The notes below the pieces were generated by a model that saw only the letters and a list, made by a program, of their open reading frames with translations, was not told the DNA's origin and ran no database searches. A program made the translations under genes and the position numbers. DNA of 35,874 bases from Lachnospiraceae bacterium UBA3401 (GTDB lineage Bacteria; Bacillota; Clostridia; Lachnospirales; Lachnospiraceae), in assembly GCA_002358575.1 (NCBI GenBank), contig DEPD01000131.1:1-35874 (forward strand), in the 5' to 3' direction. Positions within the stretch are counted from its first letter, which is position 1; each line of letters opens with the position of its first letter. Positions 16,506 through 24,863 of this stretch are shown here, piece after piece.

Positions 16506-18890
16506 ATGGTTGTGTTAAAGGAATGGATAGACAGGTTTTGGAAAGTAAGTTTGATAAAAAGAAATAGAATGTTATTGTTAGTTGGAATGATTTCTATTAT
16601 TGTGTTTGTGATTACGGGTTGTAGCGATAACTTATCAAAGGTATTAGATATTCGAGGAACAGCGAAGGACAATGAAATATCCTTTGTATCGGATATTGGA
16701 GTTGCGGCGTTGGACAATGAAATTGTAAATGCAGATAATATTGCCGCAATTTATCGCGATATTTATGAGGAAGCAGTCAAAACAAATACGTTAGGCAGTT
16801 TGGAAACAAAGGAGCACATTGTTGTCAGACTTGGGGAGCATGGATATGTGGCTGTTGACAGTGAAAATCAGGTTGATATGGCAGGGGCAGAGCAGGCAGT
16901 GAAATTTTGCAAAGCAGTAGAGGAAAAGAAAAGTGATAAGCTTACAATTATAGTGATTATGGAGTTGGGATTTCAGAAATTTGACTTGGAAACAGAGGAT
17001 GGTAATGTAAATATTGTGAAAGGATATTACCAGTATGATAAAAATGGCTGCCTTCAAAACAAAAGTATGGTAAATTATGCGGCTGACCTGTGGCAATACA
17101 CAGAGGAAGGGTATATAATTTTGGAGGGAAATTATTTTTCGGATGAAAACTTTGTGTTGACATTAAGCGATGCAATGGAACATACAGTGTTACGAGTTTT
17201 GCCGTTAGATGAAAAATGTAGAGAATGGAACAGGAAGTTTATTTTGCCAATTGGCTACGGTCAGAATAATATCTTTCTCACAGATTGGAATGAGGAAGAC
17301 TTTGGAGATTTAAATTTTTATGATGTTTTTGATAAATTTTACCCAATTTTATATGGACAGCCTGTTCCTTATGCCGCAAATGAAAATCTAGGAGTTGAAA
17401 CAATTTATGAGATTCCAGAAGAAATATTTGAAAATGTTATTATGACGTATTTTAATGTAGAGAGGGAATTACTTCGGTCTAAAACAATTTATCAGCCAGA
17501 GAAAGCAAGTTATGAATACAGACCGCGAGGATTTTATGAAGCTGAACATTCTGAGATTCCATATCCAGAAGTAGTAAATTATATGGAAAATGATGATGGA
17601 ACAATCACGTTAATTATCAATGCAGTATATCCAAATGAAAATACATCGAAATCTTTTTCACATAAAATCGTAATTCGTCCATTAGGTGAGAATCGCTTTC
17701 AATATATATCCAATCAGATGCTTTCAGATGACTATGATATATGGTGGCATTCTAAACGTTTCACAGAGGAAGAATGGAAAGAGATAAGTGATAATATTGT
17801 TAAAGAAAGCGAGACAGAATCTTCTTTATATTTTCTTCCGCAGGCGGAGAATTGTCTGATAAGTGAGGCGGAAAAAATAGAATTAAAAAATATTGCATTG
17901 ACAGCAGCAGAGCAAGTGAAGGAAGTGTATCAAGAGATAGAGTTGATAGGAGAATCATCCTTTAGCTCTAATATTAAAGAGTTTTCAAAAGAACAATGTC
18001 AGGAGGTTGTTACACTTCTTGGAAGGGAAGGTTTTGTCAGCGTTACAGAAGGCACGAATATGGAAAATTATAAGAAAGTTGAGGATTTTTATACTGCTTA
18101 TACAAAAAAACAAGATGCAGTGGTAATGATATTTCAGGTAAATCAAGATGGTCTTATTGGAGCGATAACATTTATATATAGAAACAATAAGTTACAGACA
18201 TATTATGTGGGAATTGGCTGGCAGGAGGGAGGTATACCTGAGATTAAAAATACCTTAGTTAGTGATATTGCGGAGATTAAGCTGACAGAGAAAGGATATT
18301 TTATCTATGCACATAAAAATTTGATAGCTCATTCTAGCTTGCGTCAATATTGGAGAATAAAACCACTTTCCGTGAAGTGCAGGGAATTAACAGCGAAATA
18401 TGTATATGGATTAAGTTACGTAAATTACAATGTTCTTGTAACAAATTGGGATAGCAATAATGTAGAAGATATTCTGATGCCTTGTATGTTTGAAGATATC
18501 TATCGAATTTATAGTGGAGAAAATTTAAAGGTGGAAAATTGGAGAATACCAGCAGACATCTATGAGAAGCTAATGACAATATATTTCCCAGTGTCAATAG
18601 AACAGTTGCGGGAAAAGTGCGAATATGATAGCAGTAGCAATAGTTATGCATATGAAATGATATCAGCAAGCCCATATCCACCTTTTGGAGAAGTTGTTGC
18701 ATATACAGAAAATTCTGATGGAACAATTACGCTTTATGTCGATGGTGTATGGGCAGATTACAATTCAGATTGTGCTTTTGTAAATAAAATTGTAGTACAA
18801 CCGTTTGATGATGGGACATTTCGGTATCTGTCCAATTCAATAGAACAGAAGGAGTTGGAAGTGCCAAAGGTAGAGTTTAGAAAAAATTAA
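16506..18890 (+). CDS. Large lipoprotein with internally duplicated domain, function unknown
   Basis: About 794 residues. The N-terminus has basic residues, a hydrophobic helix (MLLLVGMISIIVFV) and a lipobox ITGC, so the protein should be lipid-anchored outside the membrane. The rest is two diverged copies of one domain of about 350-380 residues. Matching pairs include LPLDEKCREWNRKF with KPLSVKCRELTAKY, FLTDWNEED with LVTNWDSNN, ENDDGTITLIINAVY with ENSDGTITLYVDGVW, and KIVIRPLGENRFQYISN with KIVVQPFDDGTFRYLSN. I do not recognise an enzyme motif; it may belong to a lipoprotein family of unknown function common in Lachnospiraceae (possibly DUF6070, from memory only). GGGGGAGG at 16496-16503 favours ATG 16506 over ATG 16494. 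Codon use is more AT-rich than the xylan genes. It precedes the two-component genes but has its own promoter. Confidence 0.8.
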   Translation: MVVLKEWIDRFWKVSLIKRNRMLLLVGMISIIVFVITGCSDNLSKVLDIRGTAKDNEISFVSDIGVAALDNEIVNADNIAAIYRDIYEEAVKTNTLGSLETKEHIVVRLGEHGYVAVDSENQVDMAGAEQAVKFCKAVEEKKSDKLTIIVIMELGFQKFDLETEDGNVNIVKGYYQYDKNGCLQNKSMVNYAADLWQYTEEGYIILEGNYFSDENFVLTLSDAMEHTVLRVLPLDEKCREWNRKFILPIGYGQNNIFLTDWNEEDFGDLNFYDVFDKFYPILYGQPVPYAANENLGVETIYEIPEEIFENVIMTYFNVERELLRSKTIYQPEKASYEYRPRGFYEAEHSEIPYPEVVNYMENDDGTITLIINAVYPNENTSKSFSHKIVIRPLGENRFQYISNQMLSDDYDIWWHSKRFTEEEWKEISDNIVKESETESSLYFLPQAENCLISEAEKIELKNIALTAAEQVKEVYQEIELIGESSFSSNIKEFSKEQCQEVVTLLGREGFVSVTEGTNMENYKKVEDFYTAYTKKQDAVVMIFQVNQDGLIGAITFIYRNNKLQTYYVGIGWQEGGIPEIKNTLVSDIAEIKLTEKGYFIYAHKNLIAHSSLRQYWRIKPLSVKCRELTAKYVYGLSYVNYNVLVTNWDSNNVEDILMPCMFEDIYRIYSGENLKVENWRIPADIYEKLMTIYFPVSIEQLREKCEYDSSSNSYAYEMISASPYPPFGEVVAYTENSDGTITLYVDGVWADYNSDCAFVNKIVVQPFDDGTFRYLSNSIEQKELEVPKVEFRKN

Positions 18891-18894
18891 AGTT

Positions 18895-18927
18895 TTTTAA
18901 GTACATTTCAACAAGAGGACATATTCT
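18895..18927 (+). promoter_or_regulatory. Putative response-regulator box and promoter for the two-component operon
   Basis: TTTTAAGTACA (18895-18905) is followed at an 11-base period by TTTCAACAAGA (18906-18916), the direct-repeat layout used by OmpR/PhoB-type regulators in place of a -35 box. A -10-like TATTCT lies at 18922-18927. The first 14 bases and the 27-base distance to the -10 are identical to the site at 21063, ahead of the exporter operon. Suggests autoregulation by the downstream regulator. Confidence 0.6.
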
Positions 18928-18973
18928 GGATAAAAGATTTCAAGAGGTTCTATAAAAATAGGAGGTTAGCATT

Positions 18974-19642
18974 ATGCGCATTTTGATTGCGGAGGACGAA
19001 GTGGAACTCGCTAAAGGATTAAAATTTCTATTGGAAAAAAATAAATTCACAGTAGATATTGTGCACGATGGAGCAGATGCCTTAGATTACTTTCAATGTG
19101 CAGAATATGATGTTGTTGTATTGGATATTATGATGCCCAAAGTCAATGGTTTGGAAGTGCTGCATCACATCAGAAAGTGTCGTTCAAGTGTCCCTGTGCT
19201 GATGTTGACAGCCAAAGCGGAGATAGAAGATCGCGTGGCAGGACTTGAGGCGGGGGCGGATGATTATCTTCCAAAACCGTTTGCGACCAAGGAGTTTATT
19301 GCGCGTGTGAAAGCACTTTCGCGCAGGAATGCAGGATACACCGACCTTGTATTATCCTTTGAAGATGTGCAGTTGGATTGCAACCGATATGAACTTACTT
19401 GTGGGGAACGGACAGTGCGCCTCAATAATAAGGAATTTCAGTTGGCAGAATTATTTTTGCAGCACCCACATTTTGTGTTTTCTGCAAATCATTTGATGGA
19501 TAAAATCTGGGAACAGGATTCGGAAGCAGACATGAATGTTGTATGGACGTATATCAGTTTTGTGCGAAAAAAACTTCGACAGATTGGAAGCCGCGTCGAG
19601 ATACGAACAGTGCGCGGAGCTGGATATTCGCTGGAAGGATAA
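18974..19642 (+). CDS. OmpR/PhoB-family response regulator
   Basis: A 222-residue regulator. The receiver domain (1-115) has the acidic pair E7/D8, the phospho-acceptor D51 in VLDIMMPK, T79 and K101 in LPKPF. The C-terminal winged-helix DNA-binding domain (about 125-222) ends with RTVRGAGYSLEG, typical of the OmpR class. AGGAGG at 18961-18966 precedes ATG 18974. The partner kinase follows 27 bases later, so the pair is co-transcribed. The direct repeats at 18895 and 21063 are likely binding sites, which would make the adjacent three-adaptor exporter its main target. The stimulus is unknown. Confidence 0.95.
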   Translation: MRILIAEDEVELAKGLKFLLEKNKFTVDIVHDGADALDYFQCAEYDVVVLDIMMPKVNGLEVLHHIRKCRSSVPVLMLTAKAEIEDRVAGLEAGADDYLPKPFATKEFIARVKALSRRNAGYTDLVLSFEDVQLDCNRYELTCGERTVRLNNKEFQLAELFLQHPHFVFSANHLMDKIWEQDSEADMNVVWTYISFVRKKLRQIGSRVEIRTVRGAGYSLEG

Positions 19643-19669
19643 AAAATAGAAGAAAAGTGGAGGCGTAAT

Positions 19670-20959
19670 ATGCTGAAAAAAATGCAGCGACGGTTTATTA
19701 TGGCAGCGATGGCTGCTTTTGCCACAGTGATGCTTGTGCTGGTGGTGGGAATTAATATCGTCAATTATTATAGGACAACATCGACGCAAGATGGCTTGGC
19801 GGCAAGCCTTTTGGAATATGAACAGCGGGCGTATGAACACAGAGCACGCAGAAACGCCTCGCAAGATGAGAACCCAAAGGAACATGAGCGAAGAACGTCT
19901 GCACATCAAGAGCCAGAGTTTCCGCCAATTTCAGAAATGCCAGGTGGAGGGCCAGAAGCGCGCTTTACCACGCGTTTTTTTGCTGTGTATTGTGATTTGT
20001 CTGAGAATATTGAGGTTATTTCAAGGGATTATATCTATTCGATAGATGAGGAAACAGCCAAAGCATATACAGCAGCAGTTCTTCGGAAAGGTAAAGAAAA
20101 GGGGTATTATGGGGATTACCGTTATCATGTAAAGGTAGATGATGCGGGAAGCACAGTTTTGTTTTTGAATGTGACATCTGCTTTACAGTTTATGAGATCT
20201 CTGTTGATTATCTCGTTGGTGATAGGATTTTCTAGTCTGCTAGTTGTTTTAATTCTTGTTGTGTTTTTCTCGCGATATGCTGTCCGACCTTATGCCAAAA
20301 ATATGGAGCGGCAGAAACGTTTTATCACAGATGCGGGGCATGAGCTGAAAACGCCGATTACATCTATTGCCACAAGCGCCGATATTGCGGCGATGGAATA
20401 TGAGGGAGATGAGTGGATTTCTAATATTCAGAAACAGACAGCGCGTTTGACCCGCCTTGTGGGTGAGCTTGTGGCGCTGTCAAGGTTAGATGAAGAGATT
20501 CCATTCCCTGAAAAGAGCACTTTCTCTTTGAGTGATGTCGCGTGGGAGACTGCGGAGCTATTTGCGGTCCGCGCGAAGGCAGAAGGAAAAAATTACTGTC
20601 AAAATATAGAGGAGCAGCTAACAATATATGGAGATTGCAATTCTATACAGCAGATGATTTCTATTTTGCTTGACAATGCAGTGAAATACTCTGATGTGGG
20701 TGGGGAGATTCATTTGGATATATACCGAAAGCGACGCAAGGTTTGTATAAAAGTATCAAATACCTGTGATTTGCCAGACGGAACGGATTTAGACAGACTG
20801 TTTGACCGTTTTTATCGCGTGGATGAATCGCGCGCTACCAACACTGGAGGAACGGGGATTGGGTTGGCAATGGCACAGGCGATTGTAGAAACGCACGGCG
20901 GAAAAATTAAGGCTGAGCGCACAGATGAAAAAACAATCTGTTTTAAAGTGATCTTGTAA
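19670..20959 (+). CDS. Sensor histidine kinase
   Basis: A 429-residue membrane kinase: TM1 (about 10-32), an external sensor region (about 33-175), TM2 (about 177-200), then the kinase core. H224 in AGHELKTP is the phosphorylated histidine, N336 in LLDNAVKYS marks the N box, and GGTGIGLAMA the ATP-lid glycine box. The sensor region has a charged N-terminal stretch (EYEQRAYEHRARRN), then a Pro/Gly/Met segment PPISEMPGGGPEAR (85-98), echoed by Met-Pro-Gly stretches in the exporter proteins downstream. GTGGAGG before ATG 19670 is the ribosome site. It should phosphorylate the regulator at 18974. A noncoding gap of about 430 bases follows, carrying the exporter promoter. Confidence 0.94.
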   Translation: MLKKMQRRFIMAAMAAFATVMLVLVVGINIVNYYRTTSTQDGLAASLLEYEQRAYEHRARRNASQDENPKEHERRTSAHQEPEFPPISEMPGGGPEARFTTRFFAVYCDLSENIEVISRDYIYSIDEETAKAYTAAVLRKGKEKGYYGDYRYHVKVDDAGSTVLFLNVTSALQFMRSLLIISLVIGFSSLLVVLILVVFFSRYAVRPYAKNMERQKRFITDAGHELKTPITSIATSADIAAMEYEGDEWISNIQKQTARLTRLVGELVALSRLDEEIPFPEKSTFSLSDVAWETAELFAVRAKAEGKNYCQNIEEQLTIYGDCNSIQQMISILLDNAVKYSDVGGEIHLDIYRKRRKVCIKVSNTCDLPDGTDLDRLFDRFYRVDESRATNTGGTGIGLAMAQAIVETHGGKIKAERTDEKTICFKVIL

Positions 20960-21062
20960 ATCTATCAAAAGGGCTGGGTATGCAGCCTGAAATAGTCTAA
21001 GCATTGCAAGTGTCATATGAAGTTCATTTCCTAATGATAATTCACAAAATCGAAACAACTTA

Positions 21063-21095
21063 TTTTAAGTACATTTTAAGAAATTACAGTATATT
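21063..21095 (+). promoter_or_regulatory. Putative response-regulator box and promoter for the exporter operon
   Basis: Direct repeats TTTTAAGTACA (21063-21073) and TTTTAAGAAAT (21074-21084), period 11, precede TATATT (21090-21095). The repeat occupies the -35 position, as in PhoB-type activation. The same 14-base start and 27-base offset occur at 18895 upstream of the regulator gene. Confidence 0.65.
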
Positions 21096-21391
21096 GGTTA
21101 AAGGGCGTGTGAAAAGTGCTTTCTATCAGAAATAGTACTCTACAGTCGGAAGGAATATGACAAGAAACACAGTCTTCTATAAACTGTGCTTCAAAGATGT
21201 CATATAAAAGAATTGGGCAGGCGCAGCGGCTGCGTTAATTGAATTTTGTGCTGTGTCAGCCTGTGTGAAAGAGAATGTATGAGTAAGGTAATGGGTATTA
21301 TGGCAATGCAGATGGCAAAAGTATTCTCCCCACACGTCCCTTGTTTTGCGTCAATATACGGCAGATCGGAGGGAGTTCTAGGAGGGGTTCT
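21096..21391 (+). other. Long 5' leader of the exporter operon
   Basis: About 290 bases lie between the predicted promoter and the first adaptor. No solid gene is present. There is a 16-codon frame at 21157-21207 with a closely spaced GGAAGG, a weak hairpin (CACAGT 21168-21173 with ACTGTG 21183-21188), and a 52-codon frame from ATG 21279 to 21437 that overlaps the adaptor start. None resembles a known leader peptide or riboswitch. The length of the leader suggests room for post-initiation control. Confidence 0.35.
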
Positions 21392-23296
21392 ATGGGGCAA
21401 AAAGAAAAAACATTACAAGAAATGGACGTTCTGGTAAAAAAGCGGAAATGGAAAAACAGACTGGGAATTGTGGCGGTGACGGCGATTGTCATTGCGATTG
21501 CAGCAGTGAGTTTGGGCAGTTATATAAGAACGAGACAGACTGCTATAAACAACAGTATGGAGGACCATGCCCAAAATGGAAATGGAAATTTCCATAGAGA
21601 GTCAAGCGTGGTTATGGCAACAGGAACAACTTCTGTGGGTGTGAAAGCAGTTACTTTTGCAATTGATTTTTTGGAAGATACAAATCTGTATGTGGAGGAA
21701 GTCTATCTAATAAATGGTGACAGCGTTAAAGCAGGTGATAAATACATAAAATTTACGGAGGAAAGTATTGCGGATGCGAGGGAAGAATTAAAGTCTGCTG
21801 CACTGAGCGCACAGTTGGCTTACAAGAGTGGGCAAATATCAGATGGAGAGAGCAAACTACAAGCGAAATATACTTATGATATGGTAATGCTTGAGTCACA
21901 GTTTGCCAAACAGGTTTACGACAACACTATCGCACAGTTGGAGGCAGACTATGTGCAATCCGCAAAAATTTATGAGGAAGCACAGCAGGAGTATCAAGAA
22001 TATCTTGAGCGTGTGCAGAATAATACCTTTTATGATGACTATCATATTGTCACTTTGAAAGAGGCATATGAGGAGGCAAAGGAACTGTATGCGGACAGAA
22101 TGCAATATTGGGAAGTGACGGATGAAGAGTTGAAAAGTGGTTCCTCGGAAACTATGGGAACAGCAGGAATGATGACGCTAAGCGGTTCTGCGGGAGGAGA
22201 AACAACTTCTGATGAGGAGATAGAAGAGGAATTGAAATCAAAAGATGATTTAGAAGAGGATTCAGAAGAAGATACTGAATCCAAAAAGGATTTAGAAACA
22301 GATACAGAATCAAACGATAAATCTGACAAAGAAGATACGGAATCAAAAAAAGATACAGACAAAGGGACATCTTCCCCAAGTGACAGTGCAGAATTTGCGG
22401 GTTTTAGCAGTATGGGAAAACAGGAAAATCAGGATTCTCAGAATGAAAGAAAGTGGATTATAAAGACAATTAATCTTTTGGAACAGGAAGTAGAGAAGGC
22501 AGAGGAAAACTATACAACTGCCCTCAAAGAATATGAGGATGAGATGGCGTCTGCAGAATTGAACCTTCAAAAGCTTCTGAGCAAACTTGAGGCAGCGAGG
22601 GAGGATTTTATAGATGCAGAGGTGTCTTATCAAAAGCAAGCTCTAAACGCAAAGACTGTTTATGAGACATCTGTGGCAAAGGGAAAAACGGCACAAAATG
22701 ATTATGATACCCAGCTAACAAGCCTGAAAGATAGTCTTGATAGACTACGGGATGCCCAAGAGGAGGCGGACAGCAATCTTGCGCTGTTTGAAGCGCTTGT
22801 GGGGGACGGATATCTGTATACAGAAGAAAGTGGAACAGTTTTGATGTTAATGGCAGAGGAGGGAAAGGTACTTGCAGGCGGAAGCATGATATTTGCCTAC
22901 AGCAATCCAGAACAGATTTCTGTCTCTATGTCGGTAAGTCAAGAAGACATTGCCAAACTGTATGTTGGCGAGGCAGCGTCTGTTGTTATAGCCGACGCTG
23001 GAACCTATAGTGGTGTGATTGAGACAATCAATCCAATCGCTTCATCAAACAGTAGAACTGCAGTCAGCTATACGGTGATAGTAAACTTGCAAGGAGATGT
23101 GAGTGGACTTGATGCTAACTTGACAGCGAGTGTGATATTTGGAGAGAATACAACCCCAGCAGTATCATCAAAAGACGAAACGTCAGGTCAGGGAGATGTG
23201 CCCAAAGACCTTGCAGATACCATATTTGACCCAAAGGAGGATGAAAATGGGCAGTCAGGAAGAGCAAACCAAGAGACACATGACACGCAAAACTAA
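21392..23296 (+). CDS. HlyD-type adaptor 1 with acidic insert
   Basis: A 634-residue membrane-fusion/adaptor-type protein. One N-terminal membrane helix (about 24-43) leaves the rest outside the membrane. A half-lipoyl region (about 75-122, EEVYLINGDSVKAGDKYIKFT) leads into long coiled coil (about 125-240 and 355-465), then the second half-lipoyl (about 472-503) and a beta-barrel (about 505-570, VSQEDIAKLYVGEAASVVI). Between the coiled-coil arms is an Asp/Glu/Ser/Lys-rich insert (about 273-328) built from degenerate DTESKKD-like repeats. Unlike adaptors 2 and 3 it lacks the membrane-proximal domain and ends in a polar tail. AGGAGGGG at 21380-21387 selects ATG 21392; the frame is open upstream to 21341. 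It overlaps adaptor 2 by 50 bases. Confidence 0.87.
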   Translation: MGQKEKTLQEMDVLVKKRKWKNRLGIVAVTAIVIAIAAVSLGSYIRTRQTAINNSMEDHAQNGNGNFHRESSVVMATGTTSVGVKAVTFAIDFLEDTNLYVEEVYLINGDSVKAGDKYIKFTEESIADAREELKSAALSAQLAYKSGQISDGESKLQAKYTYDMVMLESQFAKQVYDNTIAQLEADYVQSAKIYEEAQQEYQEYLERVQNNTFYDDYHIVTLKEAYEEAKELYADRMQYWEVTDEELKSGSSETMGTAGMMTLSGSAGGETTSDEEIEEELKSKDDLEEDSEEDTESKKDLETDTESNDKSDKEDTESKKDTDKGTSSPSDSAEFAGFSSMGKQENQDSQNERKWIIKTINLLEQEVEKAEENYTTALKEYEDEMASAELNLQKLLSKLEAAREDFIDAEVSYQKQALNAKTVYETSVAKGKTAQNDYDTQLTSLKDSLDRLRDAQEEADSNLALFEALVGDGYLYTEESGTVLMLMAEEGKVLAGGSMIFAYSNPEQISVSMSVSQEDIAKLYVGEAASVVIADAGTYSGVIETINPIASSNSRTAVSYTVIVNLQGDVSGLDANLTASVIFGENTTPAVSSKDETSGQGDVPKDLADTIFDPKEDENGQSGRANQETHDTQN

Positions 23297-24863
23297 AAAG
23301 AGTCTAACATTCTTATGCATTGTGACTGCGGTTATCATTGTGGCTGCATGTTACACAATTTTTATAAAACGTCAACAAAATGTGCAGCATTGGGAATATA
23401 GCGAACAGATTGTCCAACAGGGGATTTTAAAAAACGGTGTGACGGAGAGCGGGACGGTGCAATTTGGTATTACCTCTCAGGTTTATGACCTTGATGTATC
23501 TACGGATAGCGATGAAGAGGAAGATGAGGAGGACGAAAATTATCTAAAAGTGCAGGAAGTCTATGTGGCTGTTGGGCAGCGAGTTCAGGAAGGGGATAAA
23601 GTATACCAATTTACACAGAACAGTATTGACTCTGTGCGCAAGGCACTCACTTATGAGAAAACAGAGGCGCAGATTGCGCTTGCGACAGCACAGACCTCGT
23701 ATGAGATCGGTGTGCTGGAGGCTGAACTTTCTCGAAATGAAACACTGCTCGATACAGCACTGGCACAGACCTCATATAATACTACTATTGCCCGGATCTC
23801 TAATAATATGGCAGCAAAAAGCCTTGAGATACAGCAGCTATTAAAGGACATATACAAATTACAGTGCGATCTGACAGAGGAGGAGTATCTCGAAAACAAA
23901 TCTGATATTGTAGAAGCATATGAGGATGCGCTTGAAGGCGTTGAAGATGCAAGTGCAGATTATGTCACAAACAAGGTGGAGGCAGCGCAGACATTTCAGT
24001 CAGCCAAAACAGCTTATGAACAGTTTTTTAGCAAGTTTGACGAGTCAAGCCAGCAGATTCAGGATAAGGTTGACGAAGTATATAAAATAGAAATGGAAAT
24101 CACATACAATCAGCAATTGTTAGAAAAAGAACTGTTGGCAGCTCAGCAAGATCTGAGAACATCAACCGTCAGTGGCGAGATTGCATACGTAAAATATCAG
24201 AGTAGTCTGACTAGCTACGAGAATGCACTTTCTAAGGCACAGCGGGAACTTGAGGAGGCCACAAAAAAGCTGGATGCTTTTGAGGAATTTGTGCAAGATG
24301 GAACTGTCTGCGTAGAGGGAAGTGGTATTGTTACCGAAATAGGGTATGAAGTTGGGGATTATCTGACAAATACTGGCACGTTAATTGCGTTTGCAAAAGC
24401 GGAGGATATGACAGTTTCTGTGGACGTTTCTCAGGAAGATGTGGTGACAATGAAAGTGGGTGATGCGGTGGAATTAAATTTTTCTGCATATGAGGAAGCG
24501 GTCTACCGCGGTGTGATTCAATCGATAACAACAACTGCTACAAGTAGAAATTCAGCCACCATCAGCTATCCAGTAGTGGTTTCGATACAGGGAGACACTT
24601 CCATGCTTTACAGTGGCATGACAGCAGATGTGACATTTGTCACGGAAGAAGCGGAGAATATCAATTATGTTCTGCGGAAAGCAATTGTGGAGGAAAACGG
24701 TAAGAGTCAGTTGTATATAAAATCTGGAGAGGCGTATGTACTTACTCCTGTAACAACTGGATTTAACAATGGCACGTACATAGAAATTAAAGATGGGATA
24801 AACGCAGGTGACAGGTACTATATTAGGACACAGGTCCACGAAGGAGACGCAGATGAAGAGTAA
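23247..24863 (+). CDS. HlyD-type adaptor 2
   Basis: A 538-residue paralogue of adaptors 1 and 3, with an N-terminal membrane helix (about 19-40), half-lipoyl (VQEVYVAVGQRVQEGDKVYQFT, about 102-123), coiled coil (about 125-350), second half-lipoyl (GSGIVTEIGYEVGDYL), barrel (VSQEDVVTMKVGDAVELNF) and a membrane-proximal domain (about 480-535). A short acidic run DSDEEEDEEDEN (87-98) occupies the loop where adaptor 3 has its Met/Gly insert. AAAGGAGG at 23233-23240 gives good spacing for ATG 23247; the ATG at 23241 touches the ribosome site and ATG 23280 is a later alternative. Overlap with the adaptor 1 end and an 11-base overlap with adaptor 3 imply translational coupling. It should bridge the permease and the cell exterior in an ABC exporter. 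Confidence 0.88.
   Translation: MGSQEEQTKRHMTRKTKKSLTFLCIVTAVIIVAACYTIFIKRQQNVQHWEYSEQIVQQGILKNGVTESGTVQFGITSQVYDLDVSTDSDEEEDEEDENYLKVQEVYVAVGQRVQEGDKVYQFTQNSIDSVRKALTYEKTEAQIALATAQTSYEIGVLEAELSRNETLLDTALAQTSYNTTIARISNNMAAKSLEIQQLLKDIYKLQCDLTEEEYLENKSDIVEAYEDALEGVEDASADYVTNKVEAAQTFQSAKTAYEQFFSKFDESSQQIQDKVDEVYKIEMEITYNQQLLEKELLAAQQDLRTSTVSGEIAYVKYQSSLTSYENALSKAQRELEEATKKLDAFEEFVQDGTVCVEGSGIVTEIGYEVGDYLTNTGTLIAFAKAEDMTVSVDVSQEDVVTMKVGDAVELNFSAYEEAVYRGVIQSITTTATSRNSATISYPVVVSIQGDTSMLYSGMTADVTFVTEEAENINYVLRKAIVEENGKSQLYIKSGEAYVLTPVTTGFNNGTYIEIKDGINAGDRYYIRTQVHEGDADEE

Noticed and set aside
21279..21437. A 52-codon frame considered as a small peptide gene or autoinducer precursor
   Set aside because: It overlaps the well-supported start of adaptor 1, has only a weak ribosome site, and shows no recognisable precursor signature.
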